From the NCBI GenBank assembly GCA_036872755.1, contig JAVHNS010000010.1:1178001-1242000 (forward strand): a DNA stretch of 64,000 nucleotides, given 5' to 3'. Positions 1 through 8,149 of the stretch are shown in pieces. Position 1 is the stretch's first letter. Each line of letters opens with the position of its first letter. The notes below the pieces were generated by a model. It was not told the DNA's origin. It searched no databases and saw nothing but the letters and a program-made list of their open reading frames with translations. Both the position numbers and the translations under genes were made by a program. The stretch comes from Orbilia blumenaviensis (lineage: Eukaryota > Ascomycota > Orbiliomycetes > Orbiliales > Orbiliaceae).

Positions 1-1031
1 TTTAAAAATAATTAAAAAGTATATTATATATTATTAATAATAAAATTTTTAAAAATAAATTATTTAATAGAATTTAAGGTTGTTATAATATAATTATTAA
101 ATTAATTTGGATTTAATTAGTAAAACAATTAGAGTGTATTATTGAAGAAATAATAAATTAATTATTTTAAATAGATATTAAATTACATTTTGATAATAAT
201 ATTTTTAACATTTTAATTAATTTAATTTTTATTAATTATTAATTAATTAAAAATTTTAAATAAAGTAGTGGTAAAAATAAAAATAAAAATAAAAATAAAA
301 AAAAAAAATGATAAAAAAAATAAATAAAAAAAAAATAATAAAAATAAAAATAAAAATAATAAATAATAATTAATAATTAAAAATAATATATAATTAAAAA
401 TAATTAAAAATTATTATTATTATATTAAATTTGGGTATACTATAAAAAAAATATAAATTTAAAAAAATAATTGAACAATTAAAAAAATTAGAATAAAATC
501 ATTAAACAAATACAGTATTTATAAAAATAAATAATATTTAAAATAATATTTTAAATTTAAAAAATAATTTTTTTAAAAATTTTTTTAATAATAATAAAAT
601 AAATAATTTATTAATTAATATAATAATTATTAATTAATTAATTAATTTAATTTTTTAAATATTAAATTTAAAAACTTTTATTTATTTTATTATAAATAAA
701 AAAAATTTAATAAAATATATTTTATTTAAAAATTTTATAATTATAATTATAATTAATAAATTAATAATAAATATTTATAATTAAAATAAAATATAAATTA
801 TATTAAATTTAAAAATAAAAATATATTAAATATTTAAATTAATTTAAAAATTATTATTAATTATAATTTTAATTTAAAAAAAATATATAATCATTTTTAA
901 TAAAATTTTATAAATTATAAATTTTAAAAATAACCTAATAACTAAAATATATTTAATAAATAATAAAATTTAAATTTTATATATAATTAAAATATTAATC
1001 AATAAATCAAATAAAATTGAAAATCCAAACC
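1..1031. other. A+T-rich, RIP-like gene-free DNA (left part)
   Basis: Almost pure A/T with short AAT/TAA-rich runs and no open frame of note. It looks like repeat DNA degraded by C-to-T mutation (RIP) in an ascomycete. Its right edge is cut exactly by the LTR retrotransposon target site, and the same kind of sequence resumes at 8150, so the two flanks were one block before insertion. No gene or recognisable element is visible. Confidence 0.8.
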
Positions 1032-1036
1032 TTAAC
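1032..1036. repeat. Target-site duplication, left copy (TTAAC)
   Basis: TTAAC immediately precedes the LTR terminus TGTAAGG. The same five bases follow the other LTR at 8145-8149. Five-base duplications are usual for Ty3/gypsy integrases. Confidence 0.93.
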
Positions 1037-1366
1037 TGTAAGGTTATATGTGCGAGAGTGTGCGTGTCACGACGGTTGAGAATATGACCTTAGTTATGGT
1101 TATAGATTAAAAGACAAGGAGCTATATACATGACTGCTATCTATGCTTTATATACTGAAGGATATGCGTATCACAGCGTCAGGCCGCGGCTCTCTATTGC
1201 TTCCGGATCAAGGGAACTGATCTGACGTTGGCCCGAGGACCGAAGTTGCCCGGGTGGGTCTCCGGGTGGGTCGCCGCGTGTTCGTGTTGCCCGGACCGGG
1301 TAGCTCTAGCCGTTGTGTTGACCTTGTTGTATTTTGCGCACCACCGCGTGGGTGCGCGGCCTGACA
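1037..1366 (-). repeat. 3' LTR of the chromovirus (element orientation minus)
   Basis: 330 bp, beginning TGTAAGG and ending GCCTGACA on the plus strand. In element sense it starts TGTCAGGC and ends CCTTACA, with the usual TG...CA ends. No differences from the copy at 7815-8144 were seen. Confidence 0.95.
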
Positions 1367-1378
1367 CCATCCCTCTCT
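1367..1378 (-). other. Polypurine tract
   Basis: On the minus strand the twelve bases directly upstream of the 3' LTR read AGAGAGGGATGG, nearly all purines. This is the expected position and composition of the plus-strand primer of an LTR retrotransposon. Confidence 0.8.
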
Positions 1379-2198
1379 AATAGCCTTCGAAGCTTGCTTG
1401 CTAAAAACTAAATGAGACCTCGTCGCTGCGACCCGTGTTGAAGCTGTAGTTCTCCTGCGTAGCCTAGAGAGTGTTCTAGGGGGCCAGTCCTAGGCTCCAG
1501 CTTACCAGTGTCATCGTACCGCTGCGACTCTGCGCGGGTGTTTCGGAGGCTCTGAGCTTGGCCGCTAGGCTCAAGCGTATGAAAACAATATGCAACAAAA
1601 ACAACACGCTAGCTATAAACTCAAAACAAAACTCTATACATGCTAGGGATTCCACTTATGCACTGTGACTCTGCGGGAGACTGCGTACCGTGAAGTTGTA
1701 TGAAAGATCTTGGGTTTGTTCTGCGACGGCCCGCGGCACGTCGTATTCTAGGGATTTTTGGTGTGGTGTGGGCGGCCGACCGTATAAAATTAAACTTGCC
1801 GTGCTATGCGTCGACCCGCGAGTTTGCATTATCATGAAGCTTGCATTCTACGGGTTGCGACCTTCAGCAACCGTGCTCTACGGCTCGTAGCCTTAAAGCT
1901 TGCATTTTGCGGCTCGTAGCGTGAGGATGTGACTGTAAACTGTATGAATCCCAGCTTCTAGAATCTCAAAGAAGGCTGAAATCTAACATATAACGCTGCG
2001 TCTCGCGCCCTTTCGTCCCTTTCTTCTTCTCTTCACCCCAAAATTTTCCGATAAACAGCTCTTCTGGATCAACAGTCCTAAAACGTTCTAAAATTTTCAA
2101 GTCAACAACTTACAACTCTTCCCTCCTCGTCTCGCTCTGCCTCGCAGAGTGTATATCAATTTCTTTTCGCCTCGTCTCGCCCTTCCTCGCTCGAAAGA
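1379..2198 (+). promoter_or_regulatory. Non-coding internal region upstream of the antisense ORF
   Basis: About 820 bp between the polypurine tract and the antisense ORF, with no substantial ORF. A TATAAAA stretch lies at about 1783 on the plus strand, roughly 415 bp before the antisense ATG. Imperfect repeats built on AAGCTTGCATT and GGCTCGTAGC occur around 1837-1920. The motif CTGCGACTC recurs (for example 1521-1530). It could supply a promoter for the antisense gene; this is inference from position only. Confidence 0.4.
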
Positions 2199-3074
2199 AT
2201 GGCTGGCCAACTTGGTATGCGTACTATCGATATCGCGGAAGCGGTTCGTATTAACCTCGGTCCCCCGCTGCGTACCGCATGCGACCAATGTCAAACTGCA
2301 GGCTTTGCTTGCTACCCTTCCCCCGGTGACCACGACGCTTGTTCTCGTTGCCGCAAGAGGCGACTCGGTGCGACTCGGCCTTGTCAATTTGGGGGTGTCA
2401 ATTCTACAGCTGCTGGCTTCGCTGCTCGACCCGTTGCGACTCGCATGAGTCAACTTGTTCATCCGGTCACCCTGACCATGAGGATTCCTGCTGGTGTGGT
2501 GGTTCGTCGAGATTGGTGGGAAGCAGCCTTCTTTGAGGTTGCCCCAGTTGCTGTGGGTGCCGCGTCGGGTCGCTTCGACAATATTCCAGACTTCAACGCC
2601 CCCTCGCAGCAAATCGCAACTTTGGAGCACTTGTTGCTTCGAGGAGGTCTTCCCGTGGTTCCTGGGCCGAATTCTTTGGTTTCGCGTGTCGCTGCGTTGG
2701 AAAGCGCGCTAAGTTCTTTCGTTTCCTGTGGTTGTGGGGTTGGGGGTCCTCCAGCGGTTATTGGAGGTGATGGAGGTGATGGTGGGGATGGCGCTGCGGG
2801 AGGTGGCGATGGGGGTGGTGATGGAGGAGATGGGAGTGGTGGAGCTCCTCCCCCTGCGGGTGACGGCGGTGCGGGGGATGGAGGAGATGGCGGAACTGGT
2901 GGAGGTGGAGGAGGAGATGGTAGTGGGGCCGCTCTTTGTTATTGCGGTAGAAATGCGGGTCACCGCGGTCCTCACCGTGGTGGAAGGAGGAAGAAGAAGG
3001 ATGGAGACGGGAAGACCCGTAAATATAAGGTCTCCAAGAGGAGAAGTCGTCCGGTTTGGTTGCATTATGAGTAG
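2199..3074 (+). CDS. Extra antisense ORF inside the retrotransposon, cysteine-cluster and Gly/Asp-rich protein
   Basis: A 291-aa open frame on the strand opposite to gag-pol, located between the pol stop and the 3' LTR. Residues 28-62 hold six cysteines spaced C-x2-C-x6-C-x9-C-x2-C-x10-C, followed by RKRR. This resembles, but does not match, a fungal Zn(II)2Cys6 cluster: the last spacing is long and the basic residues are misplaced. A middle region is unremarkable. Residues about 185-243 are a Gly/Asp low-complexity linker. The C-terminus has a second possible metal site (CYCG...GH...H, from about residue 247) and basic stretches RRKKK and KRRSR that could serve nuclear entry. Antisense or additional ORFs in this position are known from some LTR elements. 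Whether it is captured host sequence, an element regulator, or chance is unknown. Confidence 0.6.
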   Translation: MAGQLGMRTIDIAEAVRINLGPPLRTACDQCQTAGFACYPSPGDHDACSRCRKRRLGATRPCQFGGVNSTAAGFAARPVATRMSQLVHPVTLTMRIPAGVVVRRDWWEAAFFEVAPVAVGAASGRFDNIPDFNAPSQQIATLEHLLLRGGLPVVPGPNSLVSRVAALESALSSFVSCGCGVGGPPAVIGGDGGDGGDGAAGGGDGGGDGGDGSGGAPPPAGDGGAGDGGDGGTGGGGGGDGSGAALCYCGRNAGHRGPHRGGRRKKKDGDGKTRKYKVSKRRSRPVWLHYE

Positions 3075-3255
3075 ATTTTCTGCGTGTCGCTGCGTCTGTT
3101 TTCGTTAATTTTTTCTTAATTTTCTGTGGGAGTTTTTTGTCTTTTTAGATTTGCCTTGTTCCTGATAGTTTTACTAGATCGGCCCGCTGCGACTCTAGAG
3201 TTTTTAATAGTAATTTCAAGTTTTTTCCGCGGGTCATTGCGACTCGCAAAATCTC

Positions 3256-6200
3256 TCAAAGTGTTCTTTTAAAATCTCTAATCTTAGCCTCAGCGTGCAG
3301 TAAGTGTTCTTCAGGCTCCCATGATGCGTCTGCTAGCGACCAACCTTTCCATTTAACCAAATAGTGCTTCGTCTCGGTGCGGCTCCGTGCGCCCTTCTTG
3401 AAATTATCCTCTGCTAATATCTTTTCTATTTCCCATTCTTCCTCTCCCTCTACCTCGACATGCTGCGGCTCGGGGGGTGCTGGGTGGATTTCATTTATGA
3501 TATATGGCTCTAGAAGTGACACATGGAAAACATTATGTTGTCTCATCTTCTTAGGTAATGCTAGCTCATAGGCATGCGTCCCAATGCGGGCCGTGATTCT
3601 ATATGGACCTAAGAACCTGGCTTCAAGCTTTGCAGAGGGTCGCTTAGTGTCTATATTCTTGCTAGAGAGCATAACCTTTTGCCCGACCTCGTATTCTGGT
3701 GTCTCGTCTCGCCTCGAGTCGCTGTACCTAGCTTGGTCATTTTGAGCCTGTTTCATCTCTAATTTGCAAGCCTGATGTAGCAATTTCAACTCCTCGATGC
3801 GTTCCTCTGCGGCTGGCACCTTATTTCTCACGAGGTGGTTCGCTTCGAACCGTGGGTGGTAACCATGTTTAGCAAAGAATGGGGTCATCTTAATTGTCAC
3901 TTGATAAGTATTATTGTATGCAAACGCTGCGAGCGGAAGCAAGCCGACCCAGTCATTTTGCTTATAATTGCAATAGTTCCTTATCAGTTGTTCCAAGATC
4001 TGGTTGACCCTTTCTGTCTGACCGTCCGTCTCGGGGTGAAACGCGGTGGATTGCTTCCTTGCGATACCTGTCGCCTCGCAGAGACTCGCTATGAACTTAG
4101 AGGTGAAAACTCGTCCTCGATCAGACACAAAGTCGTCTGGAAGACCGTTATGAATTAAGTGTTTCACATAAGCTTGTGCTAGTTCTTCTGCTTGCGGCTC
4201 ACCGCGAAGCGGTACAAAGTATGCAAATTTGGTTAACCTGTCTACTACCACCCAAATTGTGTCAAATTCCGGGCTTGCGTCTCCCAGCGTAGGGTCTCGC
4301 GACGGAGGTAATTTGACAATAAAATCCATGGAAATACTGCGCCACGGTGCGTCTGGCACCGGGAGTGGTAGCAGTTTTCCTTTCTTCAGCCTTCTAATTG
4401 TCTTGTTTCGCTGGCAGACGTCGCATCCCGCAATGTATTTGTAAATAAATCCGGTGTATCCTGGGAAGTAATAATTCCTAGAGAACAATTCTTGTGTTTT
4501 ACGATAACCGAAATGGCCTGCTAGAGGAGCGTCGTGTACGCGGTGTACCGCATCCTTACGCAGTTTCAAAACATTGGGTATGTATAATCTGCCTTCGAAC
4601 CGCAGCGTGCCGTCTTCTTCTAATGTATAGCCTGTCGTGTATGCCGTGTCGTCTCGCTGTATGGCGCTGATAATGCGTTTTACTTTCTCATCTTTGAGAT
4701 ACGCTTTCTTGATATTATTGATGTCTTGTGAAAATCCAGCGGATATCAGTGCCAGGGTACCAAGTGGCCTGCTGCGTATCGCTGCGATCAGCTGCCCTGC
4801 CTTCAGCAATGGAGGTGGCAGTGATCTATCATGTCCTTCTGTGTATTCTATCTGGCGAGACAATGCGTCTGCCGCCGCGTTATCCTTTCCTGGACGATAT
4901 TGAATGGTGAAGTCATAGTCTGCTAGTTCCTCAGACCATCTGACTTGTCTCGCATTGAGTCGCTTTGAGGTTGTGAAATAAGTTAAGCTTCGGTGATCAC
5001 TGTAAATAATGATTTGAAACTGGGCTCCCTTCAGGTATGCCGCCCAGTGTCGCAGTGCCTCGACCACCGCTAGCATTTCTTGATCAAATACCTCGTAGTT
5101 CCTCTCTGCTCCTGACATTTTTCTGCTCCAAAAACAGACAGGGTGCCAGCGACCCTCTTCGTCCTGCTGCGAGAGGCAGGCTCCAATTCCGAATCCAGAG
5201 GCATCGGTTTCGACCGCAGTGCGTCGCTTCCAGTCGTAGTATGGTAGTACTATTTCAGTTGTAAATTTTCTTTTGATGCGTTCGAATGCGGCTTGCTGCT
5301 CCTCGCCCCATTCCCATGTCTTCTCTTTTGATAAAAGTCTTGTAATTGGTTCTGCTATGGCGCTGTGCCTCGCAAGGAACCGGTGATAGAAGTTTACAAA
5401 ACCTAGGAAGGATTGTAGCTGTTTTATATTCTGAGGAGCTTTCCATTGGTGTACAGCTTCTACCTTGCTCTCGTCCATCGAGATGCCGCGAGTCGACACG
5501 GTGAAGCCTAGGAAGTCCACTTTTTCCTTATGGAACTCGCACTTTTCTGCTTTGACATATAATGATGCCGCTTTGAGTCGCTGCAGCACGGTGCGTACGT
5601 GTTCCACGTGAGATTTGTAATCCTTAGAGAAGATCAGGATGTCATCTAAATAAATAATAACGAAGGTATCTAGCAAGTCGCGGAACAACGCGTTCAGCAG
5701 CGACTGGAAGGTCGCTGGTGCATTCGTTAATCCAAACGGCATTACTAAATATTCGTAGAGGCCATATCTTGTTCTAAACGCTGTTTTCCACTCCTCCCCC
5801 GCTGCGATACGCACCAAGTTATAAGCCCCTCTCAGGTCTAATTTAGTGAATATTTTGGCGCCCCGCAGCTGGTCGAGGAGTCCGTCTATTAAAGGTAGTG
5901 GGTACCGGTTTTTTATCGTTATATTATTAAGTGCCCGGTAGTCCACACAGAGCCGCAGTGAGCCGTCCTTCTTTTTTACGAAAAGAATAGGTGCCCCTGC
6001 TGGTGAAGAGGATTCGCGGATGAAGCCTTTCGACTCCATTTCCTCTATATATAATTTTAGTGCCTCATCTTCGGTTGGAGAAAGCTTATAAATTGGCCCG
6101 AAGGGAGGCGCGGTGTCTCGCACCAGTGGGATCTTATGGTCCCAGGGCTGGTGTTCCGGTAGCTTATCTGCTGCTTCTTTTTCTCCTAGATCTGCGAAAT

Positions 6201-6813
6201 CGGCGTATTCTTTTGGCATGTGCCGCATCGACTCGCTTTGAGAAGCAGCTTCTTTCAGGACCGTTGCTCCCACTAGTACGGAGTCTTCTAGTAGGGAGTC
6301 GAATTGTTCCGCTTCAACTAGTCCTATGGTGATAACGCGAGGCCCTGCGGCTCGTCGCATTAGAAGATGGCCCGTATTCCAATTAATGTCTGGGTTATTT
6401 TTGCGTAACCACGCGAGTCCCAGTATGAGATCGAATGATCTAATTTCCATGACATCAAAAGAAATAGATTCTTCAAAATTGTCTATTTTCATCCCCAAGT
6501 CTTCTGTTTTATGCGTGACGCTGCGGCCCAGTGAGGCGCCATTCACTCCTTCGAGTGGGATGACTTCATTCCTTCTCACTAGAGGTATGCCGTGCCTCGC
6601 CGCGAACCGCGTCGCTATGAAGTTGCTAGGTGCACCGCAGTCTATTAATGCTCTGGCTCGCACCGTCTCGCCGTTCCATGACAGTGTTACTTCTACTACC
6701 AAATGGTTGAAATATCCTTCCGGTAGTTTTGTTCCACATATCGCAGCCAGCGTGACGCTGCGTATGACATAGGTACCCTTTTCTCCAGGCGACGGGAGTT
6801 CTGTCGCCTCCAT
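3256..6813 (-). CDS. pol: Retrotransposon Pol polyprotein (PR-RT-RNaseH-IN-chromodomain)
   Basis: The frame is open from 6891, but the usable start is at 6813: either the ATG overlapping the gag stop (TAATG) or -1 slippage on the A7 run just before it. From that ATG the product is 1185 aa. Order of domains: aspartic protease with D-C-G at about residues 58-60 (the usual motif is D-S/T-G); reverse transcriptase with YLDD at 388-391; RNase H with its first Asp near 537; integrase with an H-H-C-C zinc site ending CDVC near 796, then a D-D-E core (Asp near 829, Asp near 899, Glu near 934); and a C-terminal chromodomain from about 1125 to 1180, with the aromatic first position a Trp and a KWKGW core. 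No stop or frameshift interrupts it, so the element looks competent. Chromodomains of related elements bind methylated histone H3; here that role is inferred. Confidence 0.97.
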   Translation of the reverse strand: MEATELPSPGEKGTYVIRSVTLAAICGTKLPEGYFNHLVVEVTLSWNGETVRARALIDCGAPSNFIATRFAARHGIPLVRRNEVIPLEGVNGASLGRSVTHKTEDLGMKIDNFEESISFDVMEIRSFDLILGLAWLRKNNPDINWNTGHLLMRRAAGPRVITIGLVEAEQFDSLLEDSVLVGATVLKEAASQSESMRHMPKEYADFADLGEKEAADKLPEHQPWDHKIPLVRDTAPPFGPIYKLSPTEDEALKLYIEEMESKGFIRESSSPAGAPILFVKKKDGSLRLCVDYRALNNITIKNRYPLPLIDGLLDQLRGAKIFTKLDLRGAYNLVRIAAGEEWKTAFRTRYGLYEYLVMPFGLTNAPATFQSLLNALFRDLLDTFVIIYLDDILIFSKDYKSHVEHVRTVLQRLKAASLYVKAEKCEFHKEKVDFLGFTVSTRGISMDESKVEAVHQWKAPQNIKQLQSFLGFVNFYHRFLARHSAIAEPITRLLSKEKTWEWGEEQQAAFERIKRKFTTEIVLPYYDWKRRTAVETDASGFGIGACLSQQDEEGRWHPVCFWSRKMSGAERNYEVFDQEMLAVVEALRHWAAYLKGAQFQIIIYSDHRSLTYFTTSKRLNARQVRWSEELADYDFTIQYRPGKDNAAADALSRQIEYTEGHDRSLPPPLLKAGQLIAAIRSRPLGTLALISAGFSQDINNIKKAYLKDEKVKRIISAIQRDDTAYTTGYTLEEDGTLRFEGRLYIPNVLKLRKDAVHRVHDAPLAGHFGYRKTQELFSRNYYFPGYTGFIYKYIAGCDVCQRNKTIRRLKKGKLLPLPVPDAPWRSISMDFIVKLPPSRDPTLGDASPEFDTIWVVVDRLTKFAYFVPLRGEPQAEELAQAYVKHLIHNGLPDDFVSDRGRVFTSKFIASLCEATGIARKQSTAFHPETDGQTERVNQILEQLIRNYCNYKQNDWVGLLPLAAFAYNNTYQVTIKMTPFFAKHGYHPRFEANHLVRNKVPAAEERIEELKLLHQACKLEMKQAQNDQARYSDSRRDETPEYEVGQKVMLSSKNIDTKRPSAKLEARFLGPYRITARIGTHAYELALPKKMRQHNVFHVSLLEPYIINEIHPAPPEPQHVEVEGEEEWEIEKILAEDNFKKGARSRTETKHYLVKWKGWSLADASWEPEEHLLHAEAKIRDFKRTL

Positions 6814-6822
6814 TATTTTTTT
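6811..6822 (-). promoter_or_regulatory. Gag-Pol recoding site: A7 slippery run plus overlapping TAATG
   Basis: Gag ends TCA AAA AAA TAA. On the minus strand the seven-A run occupies 6822-6816, followed by TAA (6815-6813), whose last A starts ATG (6813-6811) in the pol frame. Slippage by -1 on A-AAA-AAA would fuse Gag to Pol. Alternatively, ribosomes could terminate at TAA and restart at the overlapping ATG. The sequence supports both; it cannot choose between them. Confidence 0.75.
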
Positions 6823-7784
6823 GATCCCTTGTGCTGCGTGCCGCTGCGGCACTGCCTTGCCATGTGGCCAGATTTTCCACATTTGAAGCAAAGGTTGCTC
6901 GCTCTGTAACGCTTATACTCGCTGGGGGATAATCTTCTTTGCTGGAAGGCGTCTATTTCCATAGGATCTGGTTGATCTAATACCGGTGCGGCTTGCTGCG
7001 GTACGACTTGGGCTTGTGGGTTATGAGGTAAACTATTTCGGGTTTGATGATTCTTGATATGTAGGTCTTGCAGTCCCTCGACGCGAACCGCTAACTGTAT
7101 GAGCTCCTGTAGATCTTTGGGTCCCCCCGACATGCTGCCAGTCGCAGCGAGGATAGCCTTCTGAATTTTCTCTTTAAGGCCTTTGTGGTAAAGGGTACGT
7201 AGGGTGTCCTCATGCCATAGGGGTAGTTTGGCTCGTAGCGTGTTGAAGCGGGTCGTGTAGTCGGTAACTTTGCCTTCTTGTCGTATCTTCAGGATAGCAA
7301 GTCTGGCTACTTCTTCTTCGTTCAAGTCCCCGAAGTGAGTCGTGACGGCTCGCTCGAACGCCTCCCATGTTGCTAGCTCTGGGGGGGTTTTGCCTGTGTT
7401 CATCAGAGCCACTAGAGGTTCGGACCACTCAGCCGCAGTGCCTCGCAGCTGGTTGAGGGCGAAATTAATTTTGCGTTCCTCGTTATTTTCGAACATCCAG
7501 CGGTTGGAGTTAAAGAACAATCTCATCTGATGAATGAAGGCTCGCGTCTTGCCGCGGTCACCCGTAAATTCGTCTGGCCTATTAACCAGCTTTGCGAATT
7601 GGGTAGCTATAGCTAGACTGTCGTCTCTGGGTCGTGGGGCGAGCTGCTGCGTTCCACTGCTTCCCGAAGGTCCAGGACCCGAAGGTCCAGGACCCGAAGG
7701 TCCAGGACCCGTTGGGCTCTGTGGAGCGCTTTGCATTAACTCGTCCTCTCCGGTGGACGCTGCGGGTACTTGCGAGGCGCTCAT
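6813..7784 (-). CDS. gag: Retrotransposon Gag protein
   Basis: 323 aa, starting 30 nt inside the 5' LTR. The N-terminus is Pro/Gly/Ser-rich with three GPGPS units encoded by a 15-bp tandem repeat near 7672-7711. The centre matches the retrotransposon Gag capsid region (motifs around FTGDRGKTRAFI and YTTRFNTLR). A single CCHC zinc knuckle, C-x2-C-x4-H-x4-C, lies at residues 299-312 just before the basic C-terminus. It forms the virus-like particle shell and binds element RNA. The stop codon overlaps the pol start. Confidence 0.96.
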   Translation of the reverse strand: MSASQVPAASTGEDELMQSAPQSPTGPGPSGPGPSGPGPSGSSGTQQLAPRPRDDSLAIATQFAKLVNRPDEFTGDRGKTRAFIHQMRLFFNSNRWMFENNEERKINFALNQLRGTAAEWSEPLVALMNTGKTPPELATWEAFERAVTTHFGDLNEEEVARLAILKIRQEGKVTDYTTRFNTLRAKLPLWHEDTLRTLYHKGLKEKIQKAILAATGSMSGGPKDLQELIQLAVRVEGLQDLHIKNHQTRNSLPHNPQAQVVPQQAAPVLDQPDPMEIDAFQQRRLSPSEYKRYRASNLCFKCGKSGHMARQCRSGTQHKGSKK

Positions 7785-7803
7785 GGTAGTAGGTTGAAAG
7801 ATG

Positions 7804-7813
7804 GTCTTTTAAT
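7804..7813 (-). other. Probable self-priming primer binding site
   Basis: One base after the 5' LTR, the minus strand reads ATTAAAAGAC. This is the exact 10-nt complement of GTCTTTTAAT inside the LTR (7893-7884), which lies 30-40 bp downstream of a TATATAAA box. The first bases of the transcript could therefore fold back and prime reverse transcription, as in Tf1 and related fungal elements. I did not see a plausible match to a tRNA 3' end here. Confidence 0.65.
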
Positions 7814-7814
7814 A

Positions 7815-8144
7815 TGTAAGGTTATATGTGCGAGAGTGTGCGTGTCACGACGGTTGAGAATATGACCTTAGTTATGGTTATAGATTAAAAGACAAGGAGC
7901 TATATACATGACTGCTATCTATGCTTTATATACTGAAGGATATGCGTATCACAGCGTCAGGCCGCGGCTCTCTATTGCTTCCGGATCAAGGGAACTGATC
8001 TGACGTTGGCCCGAGGACCGAAGTTGCCCGGGTGGGTCTCCGGGTGGGTCGCCGCGTGTTCGTGTTGCCCGGACCGGGTAGCTCTAGCCGTTGTGTTGAC
8101 CTTGTTGTATTTTGCGCACCACCGCGTGGGTGCGCGGCCTGACA
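7815..8144 (-). repeat. 5' LTR of the chromovirus
   Basis: 330 bp, with no differences seen from 1037-1366. On the minus strand it carries TATATAAA (7932-7925) and a predicted transcript start near 7893, giving U3 of about 250 bp and R-U5 of about 79 bp. Confidence 0.95.
7925..7932 (-). promoter_or_regulatory. LTR TATA box
   Basis: TATATAAA on the minus strand, 32-39 bp upstream of the GTCTTTTAAT stretch proposed as the RNA 5' end. The spacing fits an RNA polymerase II core promoter and agrees independently with the self-priming model. Confidence 0.6.
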
Positions 8145-8149
8145 TTAAC
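8145..8149. repeat. Target-site duplication, right copy (TTAAC)
   Basis: TTAAC directly follows the LTR end CTGACA and matches 1032-1036. Confidence 0.93.

Larger units (their letters stand above)
1032..8149 (-). mobile_element. Complete Ty3/gypsy chromovirus LTR retrotransposon with target-site duplication
   Basis: Two 330-bp LTRs (1037-1366 and 7815-8144), with no differences on visual comparison, bound the element. It is flanked by the 5-bp direct repeat TTAAC at 1032-1036 and 8145-8149. It is transcribed on the minus strand: 5' LTR 7815-8144, gag, pol (protease, reverse transcriptase, RNase H, integrase, chromodomain), an extra region, then the 3' LTR. Lack of LTR divergence, intact frames and normal base composition beside heavily A+T-rich flanks indicate recent insertion after the surrounding DNA was mutated. 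The chromodomain places it among chromoviruses (Tf1/sushi/MAGGY-like). Preference for heterochromatin is inferred from that family and from the insertion site. Confidence 0.97.

Noticed and set aside
2097..2630. 177-codon minus-strand frame
   Set aside because: Shadow of the antisense ORF on the other strand; no protein features, and it lies beyond the pol stop.
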